In this document: positions 17,887-28,010 of the stretch, piece after piece | Layout of the letters: each line of letters starts with the position of its first letter | Position numbering within the stretch: position 1 is the stretch's first letter | Assembly: GCA_903837345.1 (NCBI GenBank) | Contig: CAILUG010000054.1 | Location: 86,817-150,816 of the forward strand | DNA from: an uncultured Gammaproteobacteria bacterium | GTDB taxonomy: Bacteria > Pseudomonadota > Gammaproteobacteria > Pseudomonadales > Pseudohongiellaceae | Direction: 5' to 3' | DNA: 64,000 nucleotides | Made by a program: the position numbers and the translations under genes | The notes under the pieces: generated by a model | Database searches by the model: none | What the model saw: only the letters and a program-made list of their open reading frames with translations | What the model was told of the DNA's origin: nothing

Positions 17887-18852
17887 ATGGTCAAGCATAT
17901 CCATGCCATTGTGGCGGATGATTTCGCTGCCCTTAACCGCAAAGTCGTAGCGGAGCTGCACTCCCGGGTGCCCCTGATCGAGAGCATCGGCCATTACATC
18001 ATTGAAGCAGGCGGCAAACGCATGCGTCCCACCATGGCACTGCTATGTGCGAGAGCGCTGGGTTATCAAGGTGAGCGGCACATTGACCTTGCCACTGTCA
18101 TCGAATTCCTGCACACCGCCACCTTGTTGCACGACGATGTGGTCGACATGTCGGAAATGCGGCGGGGCCGCCCCACTGCCAATGTGAAATGGGACAACCC
18201 TTCCAGCGTCCTGGTAGGTGACTTCATCTATTCACGCGCCTTCGAGCTGCTGGTGAACATAGGCAGCATGCCGATCATGGATGTGATGGCTTCCACCACC
18301 AACCGCATCTCCGAAGGGGAGGTTTTGCAGCTGTTCCACAAGAACAACCCCGATACTACCGAAGCCTCCTATCTGGAAGTGATACGCAACAAGACAGCAA
18401 TCCTGTTTGCCGCCGCCTGCAGCACGGCTGCCATCCTCGCAGGCGCATCCACGACCATACAGCAACAATTGCACAGCTTCGGGCTTGAAGTCGGCATGGC
18501 ATTCCAGTTGATAGATGATGTGCTCGACTATGAGGGCACAGGTGCCGAACTCGGCAAGAATGTTGGCGACGATCTGGCGGAAGGCAAACCCACCATGCCT
18601 TTGATCTACATCCTTCAGCATGGCACGCCGGCCGAACGACAGCTGGTCACCGGGGCGATCCAGCATGGCGGCCTCGACCAACTTGAAGCAATCATCCGCA
18701 TCGTGAAAAGTTCGGGCGCACTGACCTATACGCGTCAGCTGGCACAACAGCGCGTGGATTCAGCACTCGCAAACCTGGCGAGCTTGCCTGACTCTGCCTA
18801 CCGGCACGGACTCGAACTGGTGGCGGATGCCGCCGTCAATCGCAGCAATTGA
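17887..18852 (+). CDS. ispB: Octaprenyl diphosphate synthase (trans-polyprenyl synthase)
   Basis: Builds the isoprenoid side chain of ubiquinone from IPP and farnesyl diphosphate. The 321-residue protein has both Asp-rich motifs (DDVVD at residues 83-87 in LLHDDVVDMSEMRRG, and QLIDDVLDY) and the GGKRMRP substrate-binding segment. The chain length (octa versus nona) cannot be fixed from sequence alone. It uses precursor made by IspH (5.6 kb). The following gene starts only 13 bases after its stop. Confidence 0.95.
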   Translation: MVKHIHAIVADDFAALNRKVVAELHSRVPLIESIGHYIIEAGGKRMRPTMALLCARALGYQGERHIDLATVIEFLHTATLLHDDVVDMSEMRRGRPTANVKWDNPSSVLVGDFIYSRAFELLVNIGSMPIMDVMASTTNRISEGEVLQLFHKNNPDTTEASYLEVIRNKTAILFAAACSTAAILAGASTTIQQQLHSFGLEVGMAFQLIDDVLDYEGTGAELGKNVGDDLAEGKPTMPLIYILQHGTPAERQLVTGAIQHGGLDQLEAIIRIVKSSGALTYTRQLAQQRVDSALANLASLPDSAYRHGLELVADAAVNRSN

Positions 18853-18865
18853 GGCTGCTGCATCC

Positions 18866-19813
18866 ATGAAACGGGGGTGGCTGTTTGCAGTGCCGGCTTG
18901 TGTACTGCTGGCCCTTGCAGCCGTCTATGGCTACCTCTGGTACAGCGTGCGGCAAATGGTGCAAACCGGGCTGGAACAACTGGTTGCCAGCGGCCAGTTT
19001 GAGCAGGCAGCTTACGGACATCTCTGGCTCACACCCTCGGCAAGCATCCAGCTCTCGGATCTGCATCTCAGCAAACCTGGCGTTGACATCATCATTGACC
19101 ATATACGGTCACGCGAGGCCGATTTCTTCCACGACCACCCCCGCTATCTGACCGTTGATATGGACACGATCCGGTTCCCGTCCGGTCTGCAGACAGTTGT
19201 TGCAGCTGACACAACTTTTCTGCCAGGCCTGGCAGGGTTGATGGCCCAGGACAACACCCTGCCCGTCCACGCAACACTTTCGTTCCGGTATGAACCTGCC
19301 AATGATGAACAAATCATGGTTGCAGGCACTATCAATATGCCTGGTTATTTCGAATTGCAAGGCAGAGGTGAAGCCCGCCAATTGCCAATGGCGGCAGTGA
19401 CTGTACTGCTGGTGACACCACCTGCATTGGCAGCAGCCTCCGCAACCCGGTTACTGGCCCAGGCCTCCTGGCGGAGCGCGGAGTGGGTTCTGCATGACAC
19501 GGGACTGGTGGACGCACAACTCAAAGCCATAGCAGCGTCCAGCGGCACCAATCCGGAAGAATTGCGGACATCGCTGATGACAGAACTTGGCAATTATTAC
19601 CTGCTGCTGCCCACCAATCTGCAAGCCATATCCAGGCCAATGCTTGGAGAACTTGCGGGATTCCTGCAAGGAGGACGCACACTGACTATTGCGATCAATC
19701 CCGCTTTTGACGGCTCCTTTCTCGGCTTGCAGCAGGAGCTGATGGGGATGGCAGTATCGGGAAATTATGAAAAAGCCATGAATCTGCTGCAGCTGAAAAT
19801 CACAACACAGTAA
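18866..19813 (+). CDS. Hypothetical membrane-anchored protein
   Basis: A 315-residue protein with one N-terminal hydrophobic segment (residues 6-24) and a long soluble part, presumably periplasmic. The order of features (anchor, VRQMVQTGLEQLV helix, then LSDLHLSKPGVDI beta segment) recalls AsmA/YdgA-like lipid-handling or envelope proteins, but I cannot place it in a named family. It follows ispB closely and may share its transcript. The upstream start at 18827 overlaps ispB and lacks support. Confidence 0.65.
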   Translation: MKRGWLFAVPACVLLALAAVYGYLWYSVRQMVQTGLEQLVASGQFEQAAYGHLWLTPSASIQLSDLHLSKPGVDIIIDHIRSREADFFHDHPRYLTVDMDTIRFPSGLQTVVAADTTFLPGLAGLMAQDNTLPVHATLSFRYEPANDEQIMVAGTINMPGYFELQGRGEARQLPMAAVTVLLVTPPALAAASATRLLAQASWRSAEWVLHDTGLVDAQLKAIAASSGTNPEELRTSLMTELGNYYLLLPTNLQAISRPMLGELAGFLQGGRTLTIAINPAFDGSFLGLQQELMGMAVSGNYEKAMNLLQLKITTQ

Positions 19814-19841
19814 GACGAAATCATGTCGCTGTTTCCGCCAC

Positions 19842-21035
19842 TCATTGCACCGGCTCTATCACCAGCAAGGCACCATTTTTCTCTTCAGTCAGCACATAGA
19901 TCAGTCCGTCCGGGCCTTGCTGCACATCGCGCACACGCTGGTGCAGGTCTTCCAGCAGGCTTTCGCGTTTCTGTTCGCCGTCACTGTTGAACTCGATGCG
20001 TTCAATGTGACCGGTGCCGGGGATGCGGCCGCGCATCAGGCCACCGACAAACAGGTTGTTTTTCCACTGCGGAAAACGCTGGCCGGTATAGAACATCATG
20101 CCGGTGGTGGCAATGGACGGCACCCAGAACACTTCCGGCAGCAACATGCCTTCCTTCACCGGTACTTTCACCAGCCGTGATCCGTCGTAATCGCGGCCAA
20201 AGGTCACCAGTGGCCAGCCATAATTGCCGCCTTTGCGGATGATGTTGATTTCATCCCCTCCTTGCGGACCATGCTCACTGGCCCACAGCTCACCAGTCAG
20301 GGGGTTGTAGGCAATACCTTCGATGGCGCGGTGACCGATCGACCAGATCTCCGGCAAATATTCGGGGTTGCCGACGAAGGGATTGTCGGTCGGGATGGAA
20401 CCGTCATCGTTGAATCTCAGCATTTTGCTGATGTCACTGTGCGGATTCTGCGGGTTTACCGGATCGCGCCGGAACGGGGATGACATGAACAGTTTGCCAT
20501 CGGGCGCAAAGCGCAGGCGCGAGCCGAAGCCGCCCTTTACCGACGACCACGCATCTGCCACAAACAGGTCTTTTACTTCAGCAAGTGCTGTTTCTGTTTC
20601 ATTCAGCCTGCCACGGCCCAGCGCCATCGTGGAGTAATAGTCCTCGCCCTTGGGAGGAGTGCCGGCTTTGACATAAGTGAAATAAACCAGCCTGTTGTGC
20701 ACAAAATCCGGGTGCAACACCACATCCATCAGGCCGGCAGTGGCACCTTTGGCAACCTGGGGTATGCCGGTTACAGCATTGGCTTCCAGCTTGCCGCCGC
20801 GAATCAATCGCAAGGTACCCCCTGCTTCTGCCACCAGAATGTCACCCCCCGGCAGGAATGCCATGCCGAAGGCGTTTTTGATGCCGCTCACCACCACCGA
20901 GACCTTGATTTTCCCGGCGGGGGCATAGGTATCGAAAGTCCAGGGGCCTTGTCCCAGTGCATTTTGCTGGGCCTGTGCCGGCATGAAGACAACCAGCAAA
21001 GCCAAAAACCAGAAGCTGCGACTGCTATGCTGCAT
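19842..21035 (-). CDS. PQQ-type sugar dehydrogenase (GSDH/YliI family), exported
   Basis: A 397-residue beta-propeller of the soluble aldose sugar dehydrogenase family with a signal peptide (residues 1-22, cleavage after AQA). Recognisable family segments are GMAFLPGGDILVAE, GLMDVVLHPDF, GSRLRFAPDGKLF, SIGHRAIEGIAYNP, WASEHGPQGGDEIN and GGNYGWPL. PQQ and Ca2+ binding is known for the family; PQQ synthesis genes are not in the window. The family segment that usually reads 'GDR' after the LF strand is replaced by SSPFRRDP, so catalysis is not certain. It overlaps the upstream PepSY gene by 11 bases. Confidence 0.85.
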   Translation of the reverse strand: MQHSSRSFWFLALLVVFMPAQAQQNALGQGPWTFDTYAPAGKIKVSVVVSGIKNAFGMAFLPGGDILVAEAGGTLRLIRGGKLEANAVTGIPQVAKGATAGLMDVVLHPDFVHNRLVYFTYVKAGTPPKGEDYYSTMALGRGRLNETETALAEVKDLFVADAWSSVKGGFGSRLRFAPDGKLFMSSPFRRDPVNPQNPHSDISKMLRFNDDGSIPTDNPFVGNPEYLPEIWSIGHRAIEGIAYNPLTGELWASEHGPQGGDEINIIRKGGNYGWPLVTFGRDYDGSRLVKVPVKEGMLLPEVFWVPSIATTGMMFYTGQRFPQWKNNLFVGGLMRGRIPGTGHIERIEFNSDGEQKRESLLEDLHQRVRDVQQGPDGLIYVLTEEKNGALLVIEPVQ

Positions 21036-22644
21036 GAGCTACATCCTTCGGAAGCTTTTTCCCGATCAGTTTGTTGGAAATAAACACCAGATCTGTTTTC
21101 AGTCGGCGCACACCGGAATACAGCCCGAGCAAACTCGTGCCCAATCCGCCACTCAACAACACCAGCATGACAATGTCCCACAACGGACGTTTGTGATACC
21201 AGAATGCGAAATCAAGACTGTGCAACCCGCTGTAAAGCCAGCGCTCCAGGCGGCTCCACTTGTGGATCACCGACAACAACCTGCCGCGTCCGGGATCCAC
21301 ATACACCCAGCTTTGGACAGGATCATCAAACTTGATGCGTAACACCGGCAACGGCAATTGATTGCCTCTGGAATAATAGTAATCGTCATAACCATCAAGC
21401 ATTTCACTTTCGGTGACGTGGGCAGCAGCAATCGCTGAGCCCAACGTGGAGACCAGCTGTGCCGGCTCAAAGCCCGCGTGCTGCAGACCGGTCCGGGCAT
21501 CCACTACCACCGCTGCTGCCTGCAACTGCCCATTGATGTTGTAAGGCTGATGCAGCCGGTCGCGTTTGCCGGTCACATCGGCATCGTCAGGCACGAAGCC
21601 GGCAATGAAATAGGGTGCGCCCAGCACGCGGGAAAATTCCAGCCGTTTGACGGCGGACCCGGTAATCGACTGCAATTTCTGCGCATCCGGCAGCGGGAAT
21701 TCCTGCAATTTCAATTCTCCCCCGCTTAAAGTGCCAGGTGGAACTCTTATGCCCTCCGCTCTGGTCCAGGCCCATGGCTCCATTGAAACCAGGCCACTGA
21801 ACACCCAGGTCAGTGTCACTACACCGAACAGCGAACCCAGCACATAGTGCCAACGCATCAAGCCGCGGTAGGGAATCGCCCGCCGCAATTCGAAAGGCCG
21901 CACTTTGCGAAACCGGGTAACAGCCAGACCCAAACCAAGCACAGCCATGATGCAACCCGCGCCTGACGACCACACCACCACTTTTGTCCACAGCGGCTGG
22001 TTGTCACGCAGGCTTTCAAAATACAGCCAGTGCGGAATGGTGCCGAGCCAGGCCATGGTGCGGCTTTTGCGCGTGGTAACAGTGCTTACCCGTGCTGCAT
22101 TGGCAGACACATAAACTTCGGTGACCGCTTCGTCATCAACGATGAACTTGTAAAGCGGCAGATCACGACCAACGGTAAAGGTCCATTGGTCAGTGTGATC
22201 CAGTGTCTGCTGGAAACGGAACTTTGCGGCGGGGATGGCCAGAAACCGGCTGGCAAGTTCAGCAGCCTCTTCCGGCGCAAGCGGCTGCATGATTTCGCCG
22301 GAGTCGGCATGCACGAAGGTGCTGCCGTAGCCAGGATCTCCCAGCTCGTAGACCGGGCGGCCAAGCACTGTCCGCAAAACTGCAGCAGGCGGCTCATACC
22401 CTGCCGCCACTGCTGCCTGTGCCGGAGTGATTCTGACTTGTGCAAGATCGAGCGGTTCAGCCGCCGCCATCTGCTGGTCGTCAGTGACTTTCGGCATGCC
22501 GCCGGTGTAGATCATGAAAAATCCCGATACAAACCACATCACGAAGAAAAGGCTCAGCGGGATGCCGATGTAGCGGTGACTCAGGATCAGAATTCCGGAA
22601 AAAATTCGCACTGGCGTATGTTGGGGGTCAGGTCTGACATTCAC
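21025..22644 (-). CDS. PepSY-type membrane protein, long form
   Basis: A 539-residue protein with an N-terminal membrane helix (around residues 18-42, HRYIGIPLSLFFVMWFVSGF), a large periplasmic part, two or more central helices (VVWSSGAGCIMAVLGLGLAV; MRWHYVLGSLFGVVTLTWVFSG) and a C-terminal helix (DIVMLVLLSGGLGTSLLGLY). This is the PepSY-associated TM architecture found in iron-regulated and flavin-linked membrane reductases. Conserved His in HRYIG and WHYVLG could hold haem (inference). It lies between the short PepSY protein and the PQQ-type dehydrogenase in one operon. Confidence 0.8.
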   Translation of the reverse strand: MNVRPDPQHTPVRIFSGILILSHRYIGIPLSLFFVMWFVSGFFMIYTGGMPKVTDDQQMAAAEPLDLAQVRITPAQAAVAAGYEPPAAVLRTVLGRPVYELGDPGYGSTFVHADSGEIMQPLAPEEAAELASRFLAIPAAKFRFQQTLDHTDQWTFTVGRDLPLYKFIVDDEAVTEVYVSANAARVSTVTTRKSRTMAWLGTIPHWLYFESLRDNQPLWTKVVVWSSGAGCIMAVLGLGLAVTRFRKVRPFELRRAIPYRGLMRWHYVLGSLFGVVTLTWVFSGLVSMEPWAWTRAEGIRVPPGTLSGGELKLQEFPLPDAQKLQSITGSAVKRLEFSRVLGAPYFIAGFVPDDADVTGKRDRLHQPYNINGQLQAAAVVVDARTGLQHAGFEPAQLVSTLGSAIAAAHVTESEMLDGYDDYYYSRGNQLPLPVLRIKFDDPVQSWVYVDPGRGRLLSVIHKWSRLERWLYSGLHSLDFAFWYHKRPLWDIVMLVLLSGGLGTSLLGLYSGVRRLKTDLVFISNKLIGKKLPKDVAHAA

Positions 22645-22658
22645 TTTTCACGAGTGTA

Positions 22659-23567
22659 CTACAGTTTTTTCAGGACTCGCCGGTACCAGATGATGAAGCC
22701 TGACATGTAAAGCAACGCCGGCACCAGTCCCAGTATCATCCACAGGATATTGGCCCACAGGGCATCGCGAAACCGGCCAAAGTGCATGCGGATCAGGAAC
22801 AGCAGCCAGCTGTCTGGCCGCTCGCCGTCTTCCGGATTGTCGTCCAGCCAGTCCATGACGGCATCAAAAGGTTCCGGCCAGGCAAAATAGACCGAGGTAA
22901 TTCCCCACACGAACAGCAGAAAAATTGCCCAGAAACCGGTAAAACTGTGCAATTGCCACCAGATCCCGCGCGAACTCTTGCTGCGGATCACCAGTCCTTG
23001 CTGCCAGCTGCGCTTGCCCTGCCACCAAAGGACGACACCAGTCACCAGCATGACCAGCATCAGCAGTCCGCCAAATCCGTTCACTGTTTTGCCTGCCCTT
23101 CCCAGCAGCAGCTCATCATGCAAACTGACCAGCCATTCCATATCGGCCACCTGCCACGGATATGTGGGACCCAGATCGAGCCCTGAATACTGGTCGAAGT
23201 AGCGTGTCGACTCGATGCCGTTGTGCTCGAGTGCCACATAAGTAGCGCGTTTGCCTCTGGTCGCCGGCGCCACCCGCTTGACAGTGAAACCAGGATAGAC
23301 CGAAGCAATTTTTTCAGCGAGCGCTGAACCTTCCAGCTTCTCACCCTGGGTTGAAACGACTTCATTTTGCACAAACCAGCGACTGAATTGCGGTCGCAGT
23401 ACCACGGCGCTGCCGGTCAGGCTCAGCAACAGGATATAAAGTCCCAGCCCTATACCAAGCCACAAATGCACCTGGAACAGCAAGCGGCGCAACGGAAGCG
23501 TATGGGGGGCCTGCAGCCAGCGTTGCCAGCCGCGCATGCCTGACCCCGGTGCGGGCTCAGCTGACAT
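22659..23567 (-). CDS. PepSY-type membrane protein, short form
   Basis: A 302-residue protein with PepSY-associated membrane helices: LLFQVHLWLGIGLGLYILLL at residues 30-50, a periplasmic part with VKRVAPATRGKRATY-like segments, then helices near 165-185 and 205-225 (WQLHSFTGFWAIFLLFVWG) and a C-terminal one. His in VHLWLG, LHDELLLG and LHSFTG could bind haem. Its start overlaps the mreD stop by 11 bases, so it is translationally linked to the mre operon. Function is unassigned; relatives take part in metal or electron transfer. Confidence 0.8.
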   Translation of the reverse strand: MSAEPAPGSGMRGWQRWLQAPHTLPLRRLLFQVHLWLGIGLGLYILLLSLTGSAVVLRPQFSRWFVQNEVVSTQGEKLEGSALAEKIASVYPGFTVKRVAPATRGKRATYVALEHNGIESTRYFDQYSGLDLGPTYPWQVADMEWLVSLHDELLLGRAGKTVNGFGGLLMLVMLVTGVVLWWQGKRSWQQGLVIRSKSSRGIWWQLHSFTGFWAIFLLFVWGITSVYFAWPEPFDAVMDWLDDNPEDGERPDSWLLFLIRMHFGRFRDALWANILWMILGLVPALLYMSGFIIWYRRVLKKL

Positions 23568-24057
23568 GAAACGAGCGTCGGCAGAACCGCAAGCTGACGA
23601 AAACCATCGGCCACATCACCGCACTGGTGACCGAGGAAATGACAAATGAAAGATTGTCAGCGGTATTTTGGCCAGTGGCAGCCTTCACCCAGAATATGAC
23701 CAGCTGGCCGGTCCCGATCAGCATCAGGATGGTGAGACTCTGCTGCAAAGGTGTGAACATTCGCAAGCGCTGGTAGAGTGTCAGCCCTATATAGGCTGTA
23801 ATCGTCAGCACAGCCGCATGCAGTCCCAGCAGCGTGCCTTCCAGTACGTCTTCCAGCACGCCGACCAGCCAGGCTGTTACCAGGCCGACCCGGTGTGGCA
23901 ACGCAATCACCCAATAAATCAGTGCGAGCGCAATCCAGTCCGGACGCCACAACTCCAGCCACACCGGTATCGGCACGATTGCCAGCACACCGGCAAACAC
24001 CAGTGACAAAACGATGACCCACAGATTTCCTGACTTGCCGCCGATGTTGACCATCAC
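23557..24057 (-). CDS. mreD: Rod shape-determining protein MreD
   Basis: A 166-residue inner-membrane protein with five hydrophobic segments, consistent with MreD of the elongasome. Its start (ATG-ATG at 24057) overlaps the mreC stop. The position after mreB and mreC is diagnostic. The usual next genes (maf, rng) are replaced by the PepSY pair. Confidence 0.9.
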   Translation of the reverse strand: MMVNIGGKSGNLWVIVLSLVFAGVLAIVPIPVWLELWRPDWIALALIYWVIALPHRVGLVTAWLVGVLEDVLEGTLLGLHAAVLTITAYIGLTLYQRLRMFTPLQQSLTILMLIGTGQLVIFWVKAATGQNTADNLSFVISSVTSAVMWPMVFVSLRFCRRSFHVS

Positions 24058-24926
24058 TGTCCGCCTTCAACATTGTGATGGGCAGGCTCATCAACTGCTG
24101 TACCGGCCGATACGCCAGCTTTTTGCGAGGCTGATTTGCCTTTCGATTCAGAAGAGCTGAACAGCAACAGCACATTGCGGCTGCGATCAAGTTGCGCAGT
24201 GGGTGTAACCCGGATGCTGGCAAAGGGCTGTCCCGGATCGTTTCTCACACTGGTTACCACTCCGACCGGATAACCGGCGGGCAGCCTTTGATCAAGTCCG
24301 GAAGTGACCAGCTCATCTCCAACCTGGATATCCGCTGTGGATGAGACGTTTTCCAGTGTCAGCTGATGCAGACTGTCGGAGGTGCCGGCGGCAATGGCGC
24401 GCACACCATTGCGATTCACCTGCACCGGCGTGTTATGGAGGGGATCGGTAATCAGCAGCACCCAGCTGGTCAGCGGCTCCACCTGCACTACCTGCCCCAC
24501 CAGACCATGGGCATCCACCACCGGCTGTCCTATGAAAACTCCGTCGTTGCTGCCGCGGTTGATCACCACCCGCTTGGAAAACGGGTCGGGAGATTCATCC
24601 AGCAACTGGGCACGTACTGCAGCGTCATCAAAGACAGAGGAGGCTTTCAGCAATTCATTGAGTCGCTGGTTTTCAGCTTCAAGGTGATCCAGCTTCTGCA
24701 ACCTGAACTGCAACATCAGCATTTCATCCTGCAATCGCTGGTTGTCGGCTACCAGCTCTTCGCGGGTTCTGAAAAAGGCATGGAAGGCATCTGCGGTTCG
24801 GGATGGCAGATCGGCCATCAGATGCAGGGGAGTGACCACGATGGCGATATAGAAACGCACACGCCCGAGATAGTCGAAGCGACTGTCGGCAAACATCAGG
24901 ACCAGCGACAAAAGGGCCAGTCCCAC
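24054..24926 (-). CDS. mreC: Rod shape-determining protein MreC (true start probably upstream)
   Basis: Bitopic elongasome scaffold. The first usual start codon, GTG 24926, begins directly at the membrane helix (GLALLSLVLMFADSRFDYLG) and gives 290 residues. The frame stays open back to the mreB stop, and the 15 codons before 24926 read IKSLFAQSNAQGYKL, which matches the conserved cytoplasmic N-terminus of MreC. That segment begins with an ATC codon at 24969-24971, preceded by GGGGCAGG. So either an unusual AUC start is used or GTG 24926 makes a shortened protein. Later parts: coiled coil (about residues 50-90) and the two beta domains (VINRGSNDGVFIGQPVV). Confidence 0.92.
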   Translation of the reverse strand: MGLALLSLVLMFADSRFDYLGRVRFYIAIVVTPLHLMADLPSRTADAFHAFFRTREELVADNQRLQDEMLMLQFRLQKLDHLEAENQRLNELLKASSVFDDAAVRAQLLDESPDPFSKRVVINRGSNDGVFIGQPVVDAHGLVGQVVQVEPLTSWVLLITDPLHNTPVQVNRNGVRAIAAGTSDSLHQLTLENVSSTADIQVGDELVTSGLDQRLPAGYPVGVVTSVRNDPGQPFASIRVTPTAQLDRSRNVLLLFSSSESKGKSASQKAGVSAGTAVDEPAHHNVEGGQ

Positions 24927-25001
24927 CAGCTTGTAGCCCTGCGCATTGGATTGTGCAAATAGCGACTTGATGGTGACCTGCCCCGAGGCTTTACCCTCTT
25001 C

Positions 25002-26081
<1,080 letters not shown>

Positions 26082-26082
26082 T

Positions 26083-26112
26083 GACTTGGCTGGACTTGGC
26101 TGGACTTGGCTA
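26083..26112. repeat. 10-bp triplicate repeat
   Basis: Three copies of GACTTGGCTG (the last ends in A), period 10, between the dyad at 26064 and the gatC -10 element. Each copy contains TTGGCT, resembling a weak -35 hexamer. Confidence 0.9.
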
Positions 26113-26130
26113 AATGGCGGAAAGTTCCGG

Positions 26131-26136
26131 TATAAT
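26131..26136 (+). promoter_or_regulatory. Candidate -10 element of gatCAB
   Basis: A perfect TATAAT. The best -35 candidate is TTGGCT (26106-26111, spacer 19) in the last 10-bp repeat. Transcription would start near 26143, leaving an 88-base leader before gatC. Confidence 0.55.
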
Positions 26137-26230
26137 TTGCACTTTTGTGGGATGCAACTGTAACAACCGCAGCGTGCACAGGGCAAGGAAATTCCTTGTT
26201 TGTGCCCACAGACCTTCTGGATCACCTCTC

Positions 26231-26518
26231 ATGGCTCTTGAACTCAAGGACATCGAAAATATCGCCCATCTGGCAAGGCTACAGCTGAGCCCCGCCGAGA
26301 AAAGCGAAGCACTCAGCAGTATTGCCAACATTCTGGCGATGATCGACCAGATGCAGGCGGTCGATACCACCGGCGTGGAGCCGCTGGCACATGGTTTTGA
26401 TGCCTCGCAACGGCTGCGTGATGACGTGGTTACCGAAACCAGCCAGCGCGAACTGCTGCTCAAACTGGCACCCAGCACCGACCAGGGACTGTTCCTGGTG
26501 CCGAAGGTGCTGGAGTAA
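26231..26518 (+). CDS. gatC: Asp-tRNA(Asn)/Glu-tRNA(Gln) amidotransferase subunit C
   Basis: Small 95-residue subunit that holds GatA and GatB together. Typical start [17 protein letters not shown] and end [10 protein letters not shown]. The ATG at 26231 fits the family; upstream in-frame codons are leader. gatA follows after five bases. As GatCAB is present, this organism probably forms Gln-tRNA or Asn-tRNA by transamidation. Confidence 0.95.
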   Translation: MALELKDIENIAHLARLQLSPAEKSEALSSIANILAMIDQMQAVDTTGVEPLAHGFDASQRLRDDVVTETSQRELLLKLAPSTDQGLFLVPKVLE

Positions 26519-26523
26519 GGGCC

Positions 26524-28008
26524 ATGGCAACCGAAAAGATGAACGATGCATTGAAACAAGGCGTTGCCGACCTCGCCCGCTCGCTTGCCCGCAAGGACTT
26601 CACCAGTGTTGAGCTCACCAGCGCCTATCTCGACCGCATAAACCGGCATAACCCCGACCTCAACGCCTATGTCACTGTCACCGGCGAGCAGGCATTGGCG
26701 CAGGCGGCAGCGGCGGACAAGGCGAGAGCCGGGGGAACCGCGCTTCCCTATGCCGGCATCCCCTTCGCCCACAAGGATATTTTCTGCACCAGTGGCGTTC
26801 GTACAGCCTGCGGTTCGCGCATGCTCGACAACTTTATCTCTCCCTATGATGCCACCGTCGTCGAAAAGATGAACAAGGCCGGCATGGTGATGCTGGGCAA
26901 GACCAACATGGACGAGTTCGCGATGGGCTCTTCCACCGAAACCTCGTGGTATGGACCAACCCTTAACCCCTGGAACCGGGCCCTGGTGCCAGGCGGCTCA
27001 TCCGGCGGCTCGGCTTCTGCTGTGGCTGCCCACCTGTGCCCGGCCGCTACCGCTACTGATACCGGTGGATCGATACGCCAACCCGCCTCATTCTGCGGCC
27101 TCACCGGCATCAAGCCCACCTACGGCCGGGTCTCGCGCTGGGGCATGATTGCTTTCGCCTCCAGCCTGGACCAGGCTGGCGTGCTGACCCGCAGTGCCGA
27201 AGATGCTGCGATCCTGATGCAGATGATGTCCGGCTTCGATCCGAAGGATTCCACCAGTGTTGATTTGCCGGTGCCGGATTACCTGGCGACACTCGACCAG
27301 CCACTGAAAGGGCTGCGCATCGGTTTGCCAAAACAGCACTTTGCCCAGGGCCTCAATCCGGAAGTGGAAAAACAGATTCGCGCTGCGCTCACCGAGTTCG
27401 AGAAACAAGGCGCCACCCTCAAGGAAATCAGCCTCGACAACAGCCACCTGTCAGTCTCTGCCTATTACGTGATTGCACCGGCTGAAGCTTCTGCCAACCT
27501 GTCACGTTATGACGGCGTGCGTTTCGGCTACCGCTGTGACAAACCGGCTGATCTGGAAGACATGTACAAACGCAGCCGCGCTGAAGGGTTTGGTGCAGAA
27601 GTAAAACGTCGCATCATGGTTGGCACTTATGCACTTTCGGCCGGTTATTACGACGCCTACTACATCAAGGCCCAGAAAGTGCGGCGCCTGATCAAGGACG
27701 ACTTTGAAAGGGCATTCAGGGAAGTCGACGTGATCATGGGGCCAACCTCACCGCACACCGCGTTTCCGCTCGGCTCCAAGACCAAGGATCCGGTAACCAT
27801 GTATCTGGAAGATATCTACACCATCGCCGTCAACCTGGCCGGCTTGCCTGGCTTGTCAGTGCCGGCCGGCATGGTGAACGGCTTGCCGGTTGGCCTGCAG
27901 ATCGTCGGCCGCGATTTTTCCGAAGCCCAGCTTCTCAACCTTGCCCATCGCTTCCAGCAGGCGACAGATTGGCACACGCGCACGCCTGGCGTGGAAGGGA
28001 GCAACTGA
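26524..28008 (+). CDS. gatA: Asp-tRNA(Asn)/Glu-tRNA(Gln) amidotransferase subunit A
   Basis: Amidase subunit releasing ammonia from glutamine for GatB. The 494-residue protein has the Ser-cis-Ser-Lys triad: Lys84 (AHKDIF), Ser159 ([11 protein letters not shown]) and Ser183 ([10 protein letters not shown]). Length and motif spacing match known GatA with an offset of five. It is followed by gatB two bases after its stop. Confidence 0.97.
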   Translation: MATEKMNDALKQGVADLARSLARKDFTSVELTSAYLDRINRHNPDLNAYVTVTGEQALAQAAAADKARAGGTALPYAGIPFAHKDIFCTSGVRTACGSRMLDNFISPYDATVVEKMNKAGMVMLGKTNMDEFAMGSSTETSWYGPTLNPWNRALVPGGSSGGSASAVAAHLCPAATATDTGGSIRQPASFCGLTGIKPTYGRVSRWGMIAFASSLDQAGVLTRSAEDAAILMQMMSGFDPKDSTSVDLPVPDYLATLDQPLKGLRIGLPKQHFAQGLNPEVEKQIRAALTEFEKQGATLKEISLDNSHLSVSAYYVIAPAEASANLSRYDGVRFGYRCDKPADLEDMYKRSRAEGFGAEVKRRIMVGTYALSAGYYDAYYIKAQKVRRLIKDDFERAFREVDVIMGPTSPHTAFPLGSKTKDPVTMYLEDIYTIAVNLAGLPGLSVPAGMVNGLPVGLQIVGRDFSEAQLLNLAHRFQQATDWHTRTPGVEGSN

Positions 28009-28010
28009 TC

